This document shows, piece after piece, positions 1-10,410 of a DNA stretch of 64,000 nucleotides. The notes beneath the pieces were generated by a model, which was not told where the DNA came from, did not search any database, and saw only the letters and a list, made by a program, of their open reading frames with translations. Made by a program: the position numbers and the translations under genes. The stretch is taken from contig OW203990.1 of NCBI GenBank assembly GCA_934047225.1, positions 30,421,045 through 30,485,044 of the forward strand, written 5' to 3'. The DNA is from Ypsolopha sequella. Lineage: Eukaryota > Arthropoda > Insecta > Lepidoptera > Ypsolophidae. Every line of letters begins with the position of its first letter. Position 1 is the stretch's first letter.

Positions 1-1830
1 ACAACTATGTCGGGTACTTAATAGTGTGACGCTTAAAAGACGAAACGACAACGGCGATCCCTATGAGCCAGAAGCAAAAAGTACCCGTATTCAAGACCAA
101 CGCTTTATGGGAAATTGTCACCGCCGCGGAACTACGGGACACAGGGCTATTGACTGTCACAAACGCCGCAACGAGCAAGATTTGTCAAAGAAGGCGACTG
201 ACAAAACGGAAGATTCCTGACAAGCCAACAAGCTCCAGTATCACCTGTTTCGTGTGTGGACGACCAGTACACCTAGCATCGGCCTGCTCGGAGCGCAAAG
301 GCGGCAGCGGGGCACCGGTGGCGACTAAAGAAGTGCAAGTCTGCGAGCGCCGGGTGACCAAGGGGACGCTGACCACATAACTGGGTCAGATCGTTTCTTT
401 TCTCTTTGACAGTGGATCCGCTTGTTCATTAGTAAAACATGGCGTGTCTGAAAAGTTACCGGGTACATTGCGCAAAGATCTAGTTCAGCTCGTAGGTATT
501 GGTAACGACGGAGTAGAATGTTCTTCTCAAATTTTAAGCTTAGTCGACATCCAGGGTGTAAAAGTAACAGTTTTATTTCACATTGTCCCTGACAACGCCA
601 TTTCAGAACCAATACTTATAGACAGGGATTTGTTAGATCTTGGAGTGGACGTCAAGACAAGTAGCGAGAACATTTCATTTTCTTGGCACAATGAGGTCCA
701 TGCGATTGACACCTTTGATTTCACGGATATTGATACAGATTTAAAGGGAAAAGATCGTTTGGTTCTTATTGAAGTTCTGAAAAAGTACAGAGATTTCTTT
801 ATTGACGGTGTGCCTATCCGCAGAGTTACCACAGGTGTGTTGCGCACTGATCTCATTGACCCACATAAAACAGTGAAGAGGCGTCCTTACAGGCTGTCCC
901 CCGCTGAGAAAGAGATAGTAAAAGAAAAGGTCAAATCCCTTTTAGATGCCGGAGTTATTCGGGAAAGTACGTCACCTTTTGCTAGCCCCATCTTGTAAAA
1001 AAAAGACGGCTCAGATAGGATGTGCGTTGACTATAGGGAATTGAATTCTAATACGAAACCCGAGCATCACCCTCTGCCACGTATTGATGAACAGATAGAC
1101 CGTTTGCATCGCGCATGCCATTTTTCGTCGCTTTACATGGCTTCGGGTTACCACCAGATTTTAGTTGACCCAAATGGTGATAGTATATCATGCACGGCTT
1201 TTGTAACACCGGACGGGCAGTATGAGTATCTAGCCTAGCCATGCCCTTTGGGTTACGAAACGCCGCGTCCGTGTATCAGCGGTGCATTAATAAAGCTCTG
1301 AGGGCTATACTTATTCAAAGAAAAAATAATGTACCTCACGTGGTTTCATATTTCAGCCATCGAACGACGGACACGGAATCTCGGTGTCATTCCTACGAGT
1401 TGGAAACCATGGCCGTCGTTCGAGCAGTAGAAAATTTCCGACACTATTTGTACGAGCAACATTTTACAGTTTTCACAAACTGCAATTCCCTGAAAGCATT
1501 TAAGTTCAAAACTGATTTAACTCCCCGAACGCAGAGGTGGTGGGCCTTTTTACAGGCGTACGATTTTGATATCGTGCATAAGCAAGAAAGCACTTCCTGT
1601 CTAGGAACCCCTTCCCTAGCTCCGTAGTCAATGATCGTCAGCCTGACCCAGCTGAAGCATCCCAAAAATACAAAGTAGTTCAATTCGCGGAGCTTCACCG
1701 GGGTTGGCTTAGTGTTGAACAAAAGCGAGATTCCGAAATACAGGATCTCATCACTAAACATAATAACGGTGAACTCCCAGAAGCGACAGTGCATACGTAT
1801 GATGTGCGTAACGGCATTTTATACTGAAAA

Positions 1831-2487
1831 ATGGAACGCAACAAGTTTAGTTTCTGGCTACCTGTCGTATCCCGCACGTTAACTTGGACTTTGATAAACC
1901 ATGTGCATACAGAAATTCAGCATTTAGGCGCGGATAAGACACTTGATAAAATATACGAGCAATACGGGTTCCCTCAAATGTCCAAGCAGGTTCGAAAGTT
2001 TGTCGATTCGTGCATAGTATGCAAAACTTCAAAAGGTTGTTTGGGAGCACAACAAGTTAGACTGCATCCTATTCCTAAAGTACCTGTGCCTTGGCATACT
2101 GTGCACATCGACATAACTGAAAAATTGAGCGGGAAAAGTGATAGGAAAGAGTATACATCCGTCATTATAGATGCCTTCACAAAGTTTGTCCTACTCGAGT
2201 ACACCCCTTCACTTGATGCCGCTTGCGCGATTAAGGCCCTTAACGCCAGTGTTTCTTTATTCGGTGCACCTAAGAAGGTCATTGCTGATCAAGGGCGGTG
2301 CTACATTAGTGCAGACTTCAGGCAATACTGTAATACGTACAATATAGAACTCCACCTCATTGCCACAGGGTCAAGTAGAGTAAATGGTCAGGTGGAACGT
2401 GTGATGCGCACACTTAAGAGTTTACTCACGATAATTGAGAACGACCAAATAAGGTATGGCGTGATCAGTTTCCCAATGTGCGGTTAG
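1831..2487 (+). pseudogene. Ty3/gypsy integrase segment
   Basis: This is the longest well-kept domain of the broken element. It holds the zinc-binding HHCC finger (His pair near HTEIQHLG, Cys pair CIVC) and the catalytic core with Asp in HIDI, Asp in ADQG and Glu in NGQVERV, 35 residues apart, as in retroviral-type integrases. In an intact element it would join the cDNA ends to nuclear DNA. The frame closes at 2485-2487, and the rest of the C-terminus continues in the frame of 2478-3101. Confidence 0.85.
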
Positions 2488-3101
2488 CTATGAATAGCAC
2501 CCGTTCTAGGGTAACAGGTTATACACCAACGGAACTGATGTTCGGAATACGTTCGCAATCTTTAGGGTTAGCAAAAATATCATCTAATACCGAACCAGAA
2601 GCGCGCTTAGATCTGGAGGTCTTACGTAACAACGCATCTAATAATATAGCAAAAGCTGCGGCAGCTGAAGTAGATCGGTTTAATCGTGGCAAAGCCAAGG
2701 TCAAAGCGTTTTCAAAGGGTGATTTCGTATTCATCAAGGGTGGTGAACGTAACCAGACGAAATTGCAGCGAAAATTTAAAGGCCTCTTTGTAATAACTCA
2801 TGTTCTAGACAACGACAGATATGAGCTTCGTTCGATTAGTGGCACGAATCGTTTATACAAATATTCTCATGAGAATTTGCGCGCTGTACCCGGGGGCTTC
2901 GAGGGCTTAGCTGAAGTAAGTGCTAGTCTAAATAATGATGATGACGAGGCCGAGACGGCGGTTCAGGGTCAGGGGAATGGAGAGGTTTCATCCGATGATG
3001 ACAGTGATACCCTAACTGTAGCAAGCTCTCGCGTATCTACAGCTAGCTCTGCCACCCTCTCCGCCTCTGAGTTCGACGAGCAAGAGCTAGCCGGTAAGTA
3101 A
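2478..3101 (+). pseudogene. Ty3/gypsy integrase C-terminus and acidic tail
   Basis: This frame picks up directly after the integrase core (NSTRSRVTGYTPTELMFG, typical of the end of Ty3/gypsy integrase cores). It then runs through an SH3-like GPY/F module (FSKGDFVFIKGG to LYKYSHENLRAVPGG), used by this class for DNA or chromatin contact. The last ~60 residues are rich in Asp, Glu and Ser, with no domain I recognise. It overlaps the previous frame by 10 bases, so a 1-base indel probably separates them. Confidence 0.75.
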
Positions 3102-4150
3102 CCAAACTTATCAACTATAAAGCTGTCTAGCGACTGTATGTAGAAGGAATGGCTCATAAAGGTCGACGTCCTGTCCGTGTCTAACTTATTCGAGTAAAGT
3201 CTAGTGATCGCAGGGGCGCTAATGAGTAGTTGCCCGGTCCGATCTAGAGCGCTTTGGTCGTAGGGGTACCAATGAGTGGTTGCCCGGTCCGATCTGCAGC
3301 AACAAGAGACGATCGCAGGGGCGCCAATGAGTGGTTGCCCGGTCCGATCTGCAGCAACAAGAGACGATCGCAGGGGCGCCAATGAGTGGTTGCCCGGTCC
3401 GATCTGCAGCAACAAGAGACGATCGCAGGGGCACCAATGAGTGGTTGCCCGGCCCGATCTGCAATAAGTGTAGTTGGTGATCGTAGGGATAATTATCAGT
3501 AATTGTCCGGTCCGGTCATGGATGTGAGAACAAAAGTGTGAGTGTTAATGCGTGTGGTTGTGCGTAAATGTGAATGTCAGAGATGGGCAAGCGGATGCCC
3601 TCAAAAGTTCAAGGTGGTGTATTCCCTTCTTTCCAGATAAACCGTCATAAGAAGTCGCACGAGGACGAGCGACGTGTCAGTCTGGCCGTGACGGCGCGTC
3701 CAATAAGAATGGCGGTGGTTGGGAGTGTGCCGCACGCTGCGATTGAGCTGGTTGACAGCGAGCGCGTCTGACGTATCCGTGTCGTATGATTAAAGAGCGT
3801 GCTGGATGGGGCAACCGACCGGTCGGGTCGGATGGAGCATCCAACACGGTCTGACGTAATGCAGAACACTGGTGCGATTCGGACCGATAGGAACTGTCAA
3901 AGGGAGACAGGGTGGCAACACTGGCGATCGGCCGCCATTAGGACAGAATCGTTTTGAATCTCGTTGAGGCACCACGTGTTCTGCAGAACGTCGGTTACAT
4001 TCTTTATCTTAGAGATCAAGAATTATAAAAACGGTTGTATTTTGTTGAGTAACGTTTGGTTAAAATTATGATTCTACCGCTTCGTACATTTTGACTCCTC
4101 GCCCGATTACCCACGTTTCTGTGATCAAGAATGGGCGACACTGGTACCTA
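3102..4150 (+). other. 3' untranslated part and probable 3' LTR of the Ty3/gypsy element
   Basis: No coding signal is convincing here. The position directly after pol, a TATA-like 'attataaaaac' near 4021-4031, and the abrupt change to a LINE 3' end at ~4156 suggest the element's 3' non-coding region and LTR. Without the 5' LTR in the window I cannot fix the LTR borders or a target duplication. Confidence 0.4.
3205..3500. repeat. 55-bp tandem repeat, about 5 copies
   Basis: Units begin near 3207, 3257, 3311, 3366 and 3421, with a decayed sixth at ~3479. The three central copies are exactly 55 bp apart (3311, 3366, 3421) and nearly identical; outer copies are diverged. The unit core reads 'aatgagtggttgcccggtcc'. 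Minus-strand ORFs across it are by-products of the repeat. Confidence 0.9.
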
Positions 4151-5234
4151 ATCCTGATGCCCCCCCCCCATTCCTTTAAGTAAATATAAAAAATAACAAA
4201 CACAAACAGACCTTAAGAACCATAACAATGAAATACAACTATAATTATAATACACTCTTACAAACAGAAAAATTTTAAAATGCAAGAAATTAAAAAGTTT
4301 TACAATTACATAATTCGCATAAAATGACAGTAAACGTAATACGCTGGTGAAGATACGAGAATGCAATTTAAACAGTAATTTAGCTGCTTTGGTTTTAAAA
4401 GAGTTAATGCTTTCGTTAAACAAATCGATGATGCCACTAAGTTTTTCGTTGTAATGTTGGGTGGTACGTGTAAAGAATCTGTGTTTAGCATAATTGGTAC
4501 GACAAGTTTCCGAGTGAAACTGAAAAGTGATACGGTGTGAGGAGGTACGTGGAATCTTAAATTTAAGAAGACTCAATAGGTTCGAGCAATCTATGGTGTT
4601 ATTAAGTAATTTACTTAGAAACATAGCATCAATAAGTGAGCGGCGCTCGGCCAGACTATGCAAGTTATGATGCTCGGCAAATGTTGTTTTAATATATTCA
4701 GAGCTGCTAGGTCCCGTCCTGAAAAAGAGGGATTTTAGAAACTTGTTTTGTATCCTCTCAATACGATCAATATGGACTGCATAACTAGGACTCCACACCA
4801 CACTACCGAATTCGAGAATACTCACAACATACGCGAAATACAAGACTTTATAGGTCGCAGCACGCTTAAAGGGTTGACATATTCGAAGGATGAAGCAGAG
4901 TTGTCTAAAAGCTTTTTGTATTATTAAATCAATATGATAAGTAAAATCCAATTTAGAATCGAGTATGACGCCTAGATCCCTTATGTGATTGACACGTGTT
5001 ATGTTTTTACCAGAGAGCTGATAATTATGAATTATTGGCTAGCGCTGTCTAGTGTAGGTTATAGAAAAAAATTTGTCCACATTGAGGTAGAGAAAGTTAT
5101 TTTTACAATATGAAACGAGATTATCTAGATCAAGCTGAAGATCTCTGCAACACGTTGCTGAGGTGATTACCCGAAAGATTTTCATATCGTCGGCATACAG
5201 TAAGTGGTTACAATTGTTAAATATGTTATCTATA

Positions 5235-6531
5235 CGAGGGGCATGCCAAAAGAAATTAGATACTCGAAAATTATAAAATTTATTCTTTATTACAAGTATC
5301 GATCTTTTCGAAGTATTCACCCTGAGCACGTATACACTTTTCTATACGTCTGGAAAATACCAATGACCACTCTTCTTTAGACACCTCAGAAATCTCGAAA
5401 ATATAGGCAGCCAGTGCATCTTCTTTGCTTTCAAACTTCTTCCCCTTTATTTTTTCTTTGATTTTTGGAAACAGGTAAAATCACAAGGTGCTAGGTCAGG
5501 GGAATATGGTGAGTGAGGGAGGATTGACGCATTTTTTGAGTCGAAAAAGTCAAGTGTTTTGTCAGACGTGTGCGACGCCGCATTGTCGTGGTGCCGAGAA
5601 GGCGTCGGATTCCTGACTTCGGTCGCTTGTCACACCAAGCTGATATTACTGTTGGAGCACAAACTGTCACATACCATTCGGAGTTCATCATTCTTTGATT
5701 CTCTAGCACTACAGTAGCAATATGATCCGTTTTGCTGAAAAACGAGGCGACCATTTGTTTCTGTGTGCTTCGTGCACGGCGACATTTCGTTGGAGTTGGC
5801 TCATCTTCAAAGCACCATACAGTCGAATGTCACTTTGTTTCGGGATCATAGTTATAAAGCCATGTTTCATCACCAGTCAGCATATCATACACATTTTTTT
5901 CCTCGCCACCGTCGAATTTATCTATCATGAATAGGCACCAATCCAACCGACGGTCTTCTGCTCATCGGTAAGTTTGTGCGGCACCCATCTCAAAAAACAT
6001 TTACGGAGAGAAAGGTGGTCGTGAATTATGGTTTGCATTGCTGCTGATCCAATTCCCTGTTCTCGCTCCAGCTTTACATACATAATTCGTTGGTTTTCGC
6101 GAATAAGTTTTTCGACTGCACGAACGTTTTCTTCTGTGACCGCGGTTGGCAGCCGACCTGTCTTCGCTTCATCTTTGAGACATCCCCGTCCTCTTTTAAA
6201 TTCAGCAAACCAATTAAATACTGTTGTTCGTGAGCAACCAGACTCACCAAAAGTAGTAGCCAAAAGTTTAAAACATTCTTGAAGCTTAAAACTTTTTTAT
6301 AGTCATAATAAATCATAGCGCGACAATCACTTCGACTGAGCTCCATTGCTGCAAGCGAATTCCCGCCAGATTCTCGGAAAAATGATGCTCATCCAAATAA
6401 AAAAAAGAAGAAATGATGTGCGTTCTATTTTCAGATATACTAACAAACAACCAGCCTATAAGATGATATATAACTTGCTAGTGTCAATCAAAGGAGTAAA
6501 TAGTATCTAACTTCTTTTGGCATGCCCCTCG
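5235..6531 (-). mobile_element. mariner (Tc1/mariner) transposon, complete ends
   Basis: The element is 1297 bp with ~30-bp terminal inverted repeats starting CGAGGGGCATGCC, one mismatch between ends (aaatta versus aagtta). It is flanked by TA on both sides (5233-5234 and 6532-6533), the target duplication of this superfamily. It inserted into the RT gene of a minus-strand LINE: removing it joins the LINE's LYIND block to its NHLLYADD block. Confidence 0.95.
5280..6346 (-). pseudogene. mariner transposase, frameshifted
   Basis: The ATG at 6344-6346 begins MELSRSDCRAMIYYDYKK. The N-terminal helix-turn-helix DNA-binding part follows in the next frame (TTVFNWFAEFKRG, GRLP). The catalytic blocks are all visible but spread over frames: first Asp in TGDETW (~5865), second in HHDNAASHT (~5580), third in YSPDLAPCD, with 34 residues between the last two, i.e. 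a DD34D mariner. The C-terminus ends near 5280 (GEYFEKI). At least three frameshifts or stops, so no active enzyme. In a living copy it would bind the terminal repeats and cut and paste the element into TA sites. Confidence 0.9.
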
Positions 6532-6602
6532 TATCATTTATATACAGAATAAACAACAAGGGACCCAGATGGGAACACTGAGGCACTCCGGAGTCAATTT
6601 CC

Positions 6603-6889
6603 AAAAAATGTGATTACGTACAAACATAACTCGGGACTCGAACCCGTTATATCAAGTCGTTCTCCAATCCACAGCTACAATGCCATGGCTACGAGACTAC
6701 TCATGGGTCGAGGGTTTCGGCTCATAGAAACTGAAGTACCGATTACCTACAGTGACACGGGTTAAAGCTGAGCCCTATCAATAAAGAAAGCTATCACGAT
6801 ATGTTAATATATTTTCTGAGAACCTAAAAGACTATATCTATATAAAGGTGTAGCTATTTCTACTCGAACCACACGTCCTACGACAAATT
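6603..6889. other. unassigned AT-rich sequence
   Basis: The LINE homology stops at ~6602. No coding, repeat or RNA feature could be recognised between there and the dispersed repeat starting at ~6890. Confidence 0.4.
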
Positions 6890-7199
6890 AAAAACCGGCC
6901 AAGTGTGAGTCAGACTCGCGTACTTAGGGTTCCGTATTCTGGATGATAAATTTAATTTTGTAATTTTTTTGTGAATTTCTCAACCACTTTATTTTTCCTG
7001 TAATCTTTACGTAAACACGTATAACCATGATTTTTTTCATATTTTTTGGTCCACCAGTTTTGGAGATAAGGGGGGGATACATAGCTTTTTAAGTTTTTTC
7101 AAGGATTTCTCGAAATAGATGCAATTAAATATAGCCCAACTATACATTTTTACAATCAGCTTTTTAATATCTAGAATTTGATACCCATATTGCATTTTT
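6890..7199 (+). repeat. dispersed lepidopteran-type repeat, copy 1
   Basis: It starts 'accggccaagtgtgagtcag' and continues into 'gggttccgta', a purine run 'gagataaggggggg' and 'gatacccatattgcattttt'. A related stretch recurs at 9751-9932 on the same strand, inverted ends occur at 9703-9746, and other copies lie at 36768 and 38508. I recall this end motif as frequent in moth genomes; the family name is not certain. Confidence 0.7.
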
Positions 7200-8341
7200 A
7201 ACCGACTTCAAAAAGGAGGCGGTTCTCAATTCGACTGTTTTTTTTTTTTTTTTTGGACGTTGTTACTCCATAACTCCGTCATTTCTGAACCGATTTGGAT
7301 AATTCTTTTTTTGTTTGTAAGAGTGTACTTCCAGGTAGGTCCCATTTTGGGTTTGGTCATGATCTGATGAAGGTCTTCAGAGATAGGCAGTGGAACTCCT
7401 CAGAAAATGACAGCATATCTCTCAAAATTGAGGCAATCGCTATGTACTTGGGTGCTGATTACAAGGTATTACTTGAAAATCGACATTCTTCCACCTGACC
7501 TTCGATCCTGGCTTCATCACCATATTCACCATAGAACTCTTCAACGGATCAGAGCACACAACTCGAGATTGCGGCAATCACTGCGTTAGGGTGCTAATTT
7601 AAGGGTATTACTTGCAGATTATCAGAATACCCACCTGACCTTCGATCCTGGCTTCATCACCATAGAACTCCTCAACGGATGACAGCACATGACTTTGGAT
7701 TGCGGCAATAGTTTGTGTTAGGGTGCTCATTGCAGGGCATTGCTTGAAAATTGCCAGTGTACCCACCTGACCTTCGATCTTGGCTTCATCACCGTGGAAC
7801 TCTTCAACGAATGACAGCACATAACTCGAGATTGCGGTAATCATGTTGTGTTAGGGTGCTGATAGCAGGAAGCTACTCAAACATAGCTACTTATACTCAC
7901 TTGAACTTCGTTTCATATTAACTTCACGTTTGCAAGAACTACCCATACTTCACAATTTAACCCAGCAACACAAAAAAATGTGAAATAAAATAAACTTTTA
8001 ACAAAAAAATAGCAACCGACTTCAATAGTAACAGCAGTCATTCACTAAAAAGTTAATAATAATTCTATAAAGACTGATGGTACCGAAGCAACACTTTTGC
8101 TGACTTCTTTCTTCCTGACACAATATGTTACCTAGAAGTCGGCGTATTTCTTACGATATAGCAACATAAAAACCAATATAAAAGCGCCGACTTCTAGATA
8201 ACATATCGTTTCAGGAAGAAAGAAGTCGGCAAAAGTGTTGCTTCGGTACCATCAGTCTTTATAGAATTATTATTAACTTTTTAGTGAATGACTGTTGTTA
8301 CTATTGAAGTCTGTTGCTATTTTTTTTTTGTTAAAAGTTCA
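7200..8341. repeat. 1.1-kb repeat unit, first copy (with palindrome)
   Basis: It begins 'aaccgacttcaaaaaggagg' and matches 8596-9690 almost throughout. It contains three ~130-bp subrepeats starting 'ccacctgaccttcgatc' at 7491, 7631 and 7763, and ends in a long palindrome (7991-8341). Minus-strand ORFs here (such as 7608-7844, repeating VEEFxGDEAxIEGQV) follow the subrepeat and have no independent support as a gene. Confidence 0.85.
7991..8341. repeat. long palindrome, ~154-bp arms, 40-bp loop
   Basis: Left arm 7991-8144 and right arm 8185-8341 are near-perfect reverse complements, from 'taaacttttaac' at the outer end to 'agaagtcggcg' at the loop. Only scattered substitutions and a few indels in T runs are visible. 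It looks like a foldback/MITE-like element. Confidence 0.9.
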
Positions 8342-8595
8342 TTTTTATTAATTTTACTTCTTTTTTAGGGTTCAGTACCCAATGGGGTAACCAACGGGAG
8401 CCTATTACTAAGACTCCGCTGTCCGTCTGTCCGTCTGTCACCAGGCTGTATCTCATGAACCGTGATAGTTAGACAGTTGAAATTTTCACAGATGATGTAT
8501 TTCTGTTGCCGCTATAACAACATATACTAAAAAACAGAATGAAATAAATATTTAAGGGGGCTCCCGTACAAAAAAACTTGATTTTTTGCCTTTTT
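8342..8595 (+). repeat. dispersed repeat between the two 1.1-kb units
   Basis: It runs from 'ttagggttcagtacccaatg' through 'tccgtctgtccgtctgtcac' to 'ggctcccgtac'. I recall near-identical sequence as a very common lepidopteran interspersed repeat. There is no ORF. Confidence 0.6.
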
Positions 8596-9690
8596 AACCG
8601 ACTTCAAAAAGAAGGCGGTTCTCAATTCGACTGTATGTTTTTTTTTTTTTTGGCGTTGTTACTCCATAACTCCGTCATTCCTGAACCGATTTGAACAATT
8701 CTTTTTTTGTTTGAAAGAGTGTACTTCCAGGTAGGTCCCATTTTGGGTTTGGTCATGATCTGATGAATGTCTTCAGAGATAGGCAGTGAAACTCCTCAGA
8801 AAATGACAGCATACCTCTCGAAGTTGAGGTAATCGCTTTGTACCTGGGTGCTGATTACAAGGTATTACTTGAAAATCATCATTCTTCCACCTGACCTTCG
8901 ATCCTGGCTTCATCACCATATTCACCATAGAACTCCTCAACGGATCAGAGCACATAACTCGAGATTGCGGCAATCACTGCGTTAGGGTGCTAATTCATGG
9001 GTATTACTTAAAGATTACCAGAATACCCACCTGACCTTCGATCCTGGCTTCATCACCATAGAACTCCTCAACAGATGACAGCACATAACTTTGGATTGCG
9101 GCAATCAGTTTGTGTTATGGTGCTCATTGCAGGACATTGCTTGAAAACTGCCAGTGTACCCACCTGACCTTCGATCTTGGCTTCATCACCGTAGAACTCT
9201 TTAACGAATGACAGCACATAACTCGAGATTGATAGCAGGAAGCTACTCAAACATAGCTACTTATACTCACTTGAACTTCGTTTGCAAGAACTACCCATAT
9301 TTCACAATTTAACCCAGCAACACTAAAAAATGTGAAATAAAATAAACTTTTAACAAAAAAATAGCAACCGACTTCAATAGTAACAGCAGTCATTCACTAA
9401 AAAGTTAATAATAATTCTATAAAGACCGATGGTACCGAAGCAACACTTTTGCCGACTTCTTTCTTCCTGAAACATTATGTTATCTAGAAGTCGGCGTATT
9501 TCCTACGATATAGCAACATAAAAACCAATATAAGAACGCCGACTTCTAGATAACATAACGTTTCAGGAAGAAAGAAGTCGGCAAAAGTGTTGCTTCGGTA
9601 CCATCGGTCATTATAGAATTATTATTAACTTTTTAGTGAATGACTGCTGTTACTATTGAAGTCGGTTGCTATTTTTTTGTTAAAAGTTTA
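8596..9690. repeat. 1.1-kb repeat unit, second copy (with palindrome)
   Basis: Direct repeat of 7200-8341, offset ~1396 bp. Subrepeats start near 8887, 9027 and 9158, and the palindrome is at 9343-9690. Differences from copy 1 include a ~20-bp loss near 9235 and one near 9285. Confidence 0.85.
9343..9690. repeat. long palindrome, second copy
   Basis: Arms 9343-9496 and 9538-9690 with a 41-bp loop. The same foldback sequence as 7991-8341. Confidence 0.9.
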
Positions 9691-9702
9691 TTTTTTTATA
9701 GG

Positions 9703-10320
9703 AACGGAACCCTTCGTGCGCGAGTCTGACTCGCACTTGGCCGGTCGATCTATAATCGTCATTTTGTTTCATAATTTTCGGTCTACCAGTTTCGGAGATA
9801 AGGGGGGGGGGGGGGGGACATACATATTTTTGTGGTTTTTTAAAGCTTTTTCGAAACCAGTGCCAGTAAAAATAGTAAAAGTATATATTTTTACAATCAG
9901 CTATTTAATTTTGATACCCATATTGTATTTTTAGGATAATATTTTTTATTTTTGTCACTTTTGTTTTGGAAATATTTTGAACAATTAAAAATTTTTCATA
10001 TTTTTTTACATCATTTATATAAAAACGGCTCACCTCAATACGTGTTATGATCAGGAAAGCCGACCAGTTTCAGCAGATTTAGACTGCCTTCATCTGGGCG
10101 AGTAAAGACGTTTACGCGACGACGTTACGCCTCACACTCATTTAATTCTATAATTTTTTTACATCGTTATATGTGGGCAAATTAATGTTATTTTTGTACC
10201 AAATTTCATGTCTTTATTTTGACGGGGCTGAAGTTATGAGGCTGTGACATACGGACGGACGGACGGACAACAAGTCTCACCATAAAGGTTCCTTTTGTAC
10301 CTTTTAGGTACGAAACCCTA
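9703..10320. repeat. dispersed lepidopteran-type repeat, ends and tail
   Basis: An inverted copy of the 6890 end motif lies at 9703-9746. From 9751 the body of the same repeat family resumes in plus orientation, with a G run near 9800-9817, and ends 'cggacggacggacggac' and 'taggtacgaaaccctaaaaa' at ~10251-10323. Confidence 0.65.
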
Positions 10321-10410
10321 AAAAGGTTCTCACGCTATTAAGGAACTCCGCTCAGCGAACTCAGAGTACGGCCGTCCCCATCTTCAGGGCTCTAGAGACC
10401 CTTCAAGAGA

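Larger units (their letters stand above)
1..3101 (+). pseudogene. Ty3/gypsy LTR retrotransposon gag-pol, broken
   Basis: Parts of a gag-pol polyprotein appear in order but in changing frames. Nucleocapsid: two CX2CX4HX4C knuckles; in the first (116-157) the second Cys is Arg, the second (246-287) is intact and in another frame. Protease DSGS is at 408-419, after an in-frame TAA at 378-380. RT starts near 870 and is cut by a TAA at 996-998; the motif A Asp is Tyr (SLYMAS). After a frameshift near 1238 the RT runs to about 1305 and then jumps straight to RNase H, so the segment with YxDD is deleted. RNase H keeps the Glu of the YELETMAV block, but the usual TDHKAL reads TNCNSL. Integrase (1831-2487) has an HHCC finger and a DD35E triad (HIDI, ADQG, NGQVER). 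A last frameshift near 2480 leads to a C-terminal GPY/F-like domain. The 5' end lies outside the window. It cannot be active. Confidence 0.9.
4157..6602 (-). pseudogene. 5'-truncated Jockey/CR1-type LINE, interrupted by mariner
   Basis: On the minus strand the element starts inside reverse transcriptase at motif GVPQ-SHLGPLLF (6553-6600, with the usual Gly after PQ replaced by Cys). It is cut at 6533/5234 by a mariner and resumes with NHLLYADDMKIF (catalytic YADD, ~5195). A frameshift near 5040 leads to the RT thumb region and the post-RT segment (RDLGVILD, FGSVVW, RIERIQNKF), ending near 4290. A second copy of the same family, matching block for block, lies at 23890-25062 on the plus strand. 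5' truncation is the usual result of incomplete target-primed reverse transcription. It has no endonuclease and cannot move. Confidence 0.85.

Noticed and set aside
3102..4150. Exact LTR borders for the Ty3/gypsy element
   Set aside because: The 5' LTR is outside the window, so no pair can be compared; any border would be a guess.
7608..7844. Minus ORF with repeated VEEFxGDEAxIEGQV, considered as a small repeat protein
   Set aside because: Follows a ~130-bp subrepeat of a dispersed element; the second copy at 8773-9250 has broken frames.
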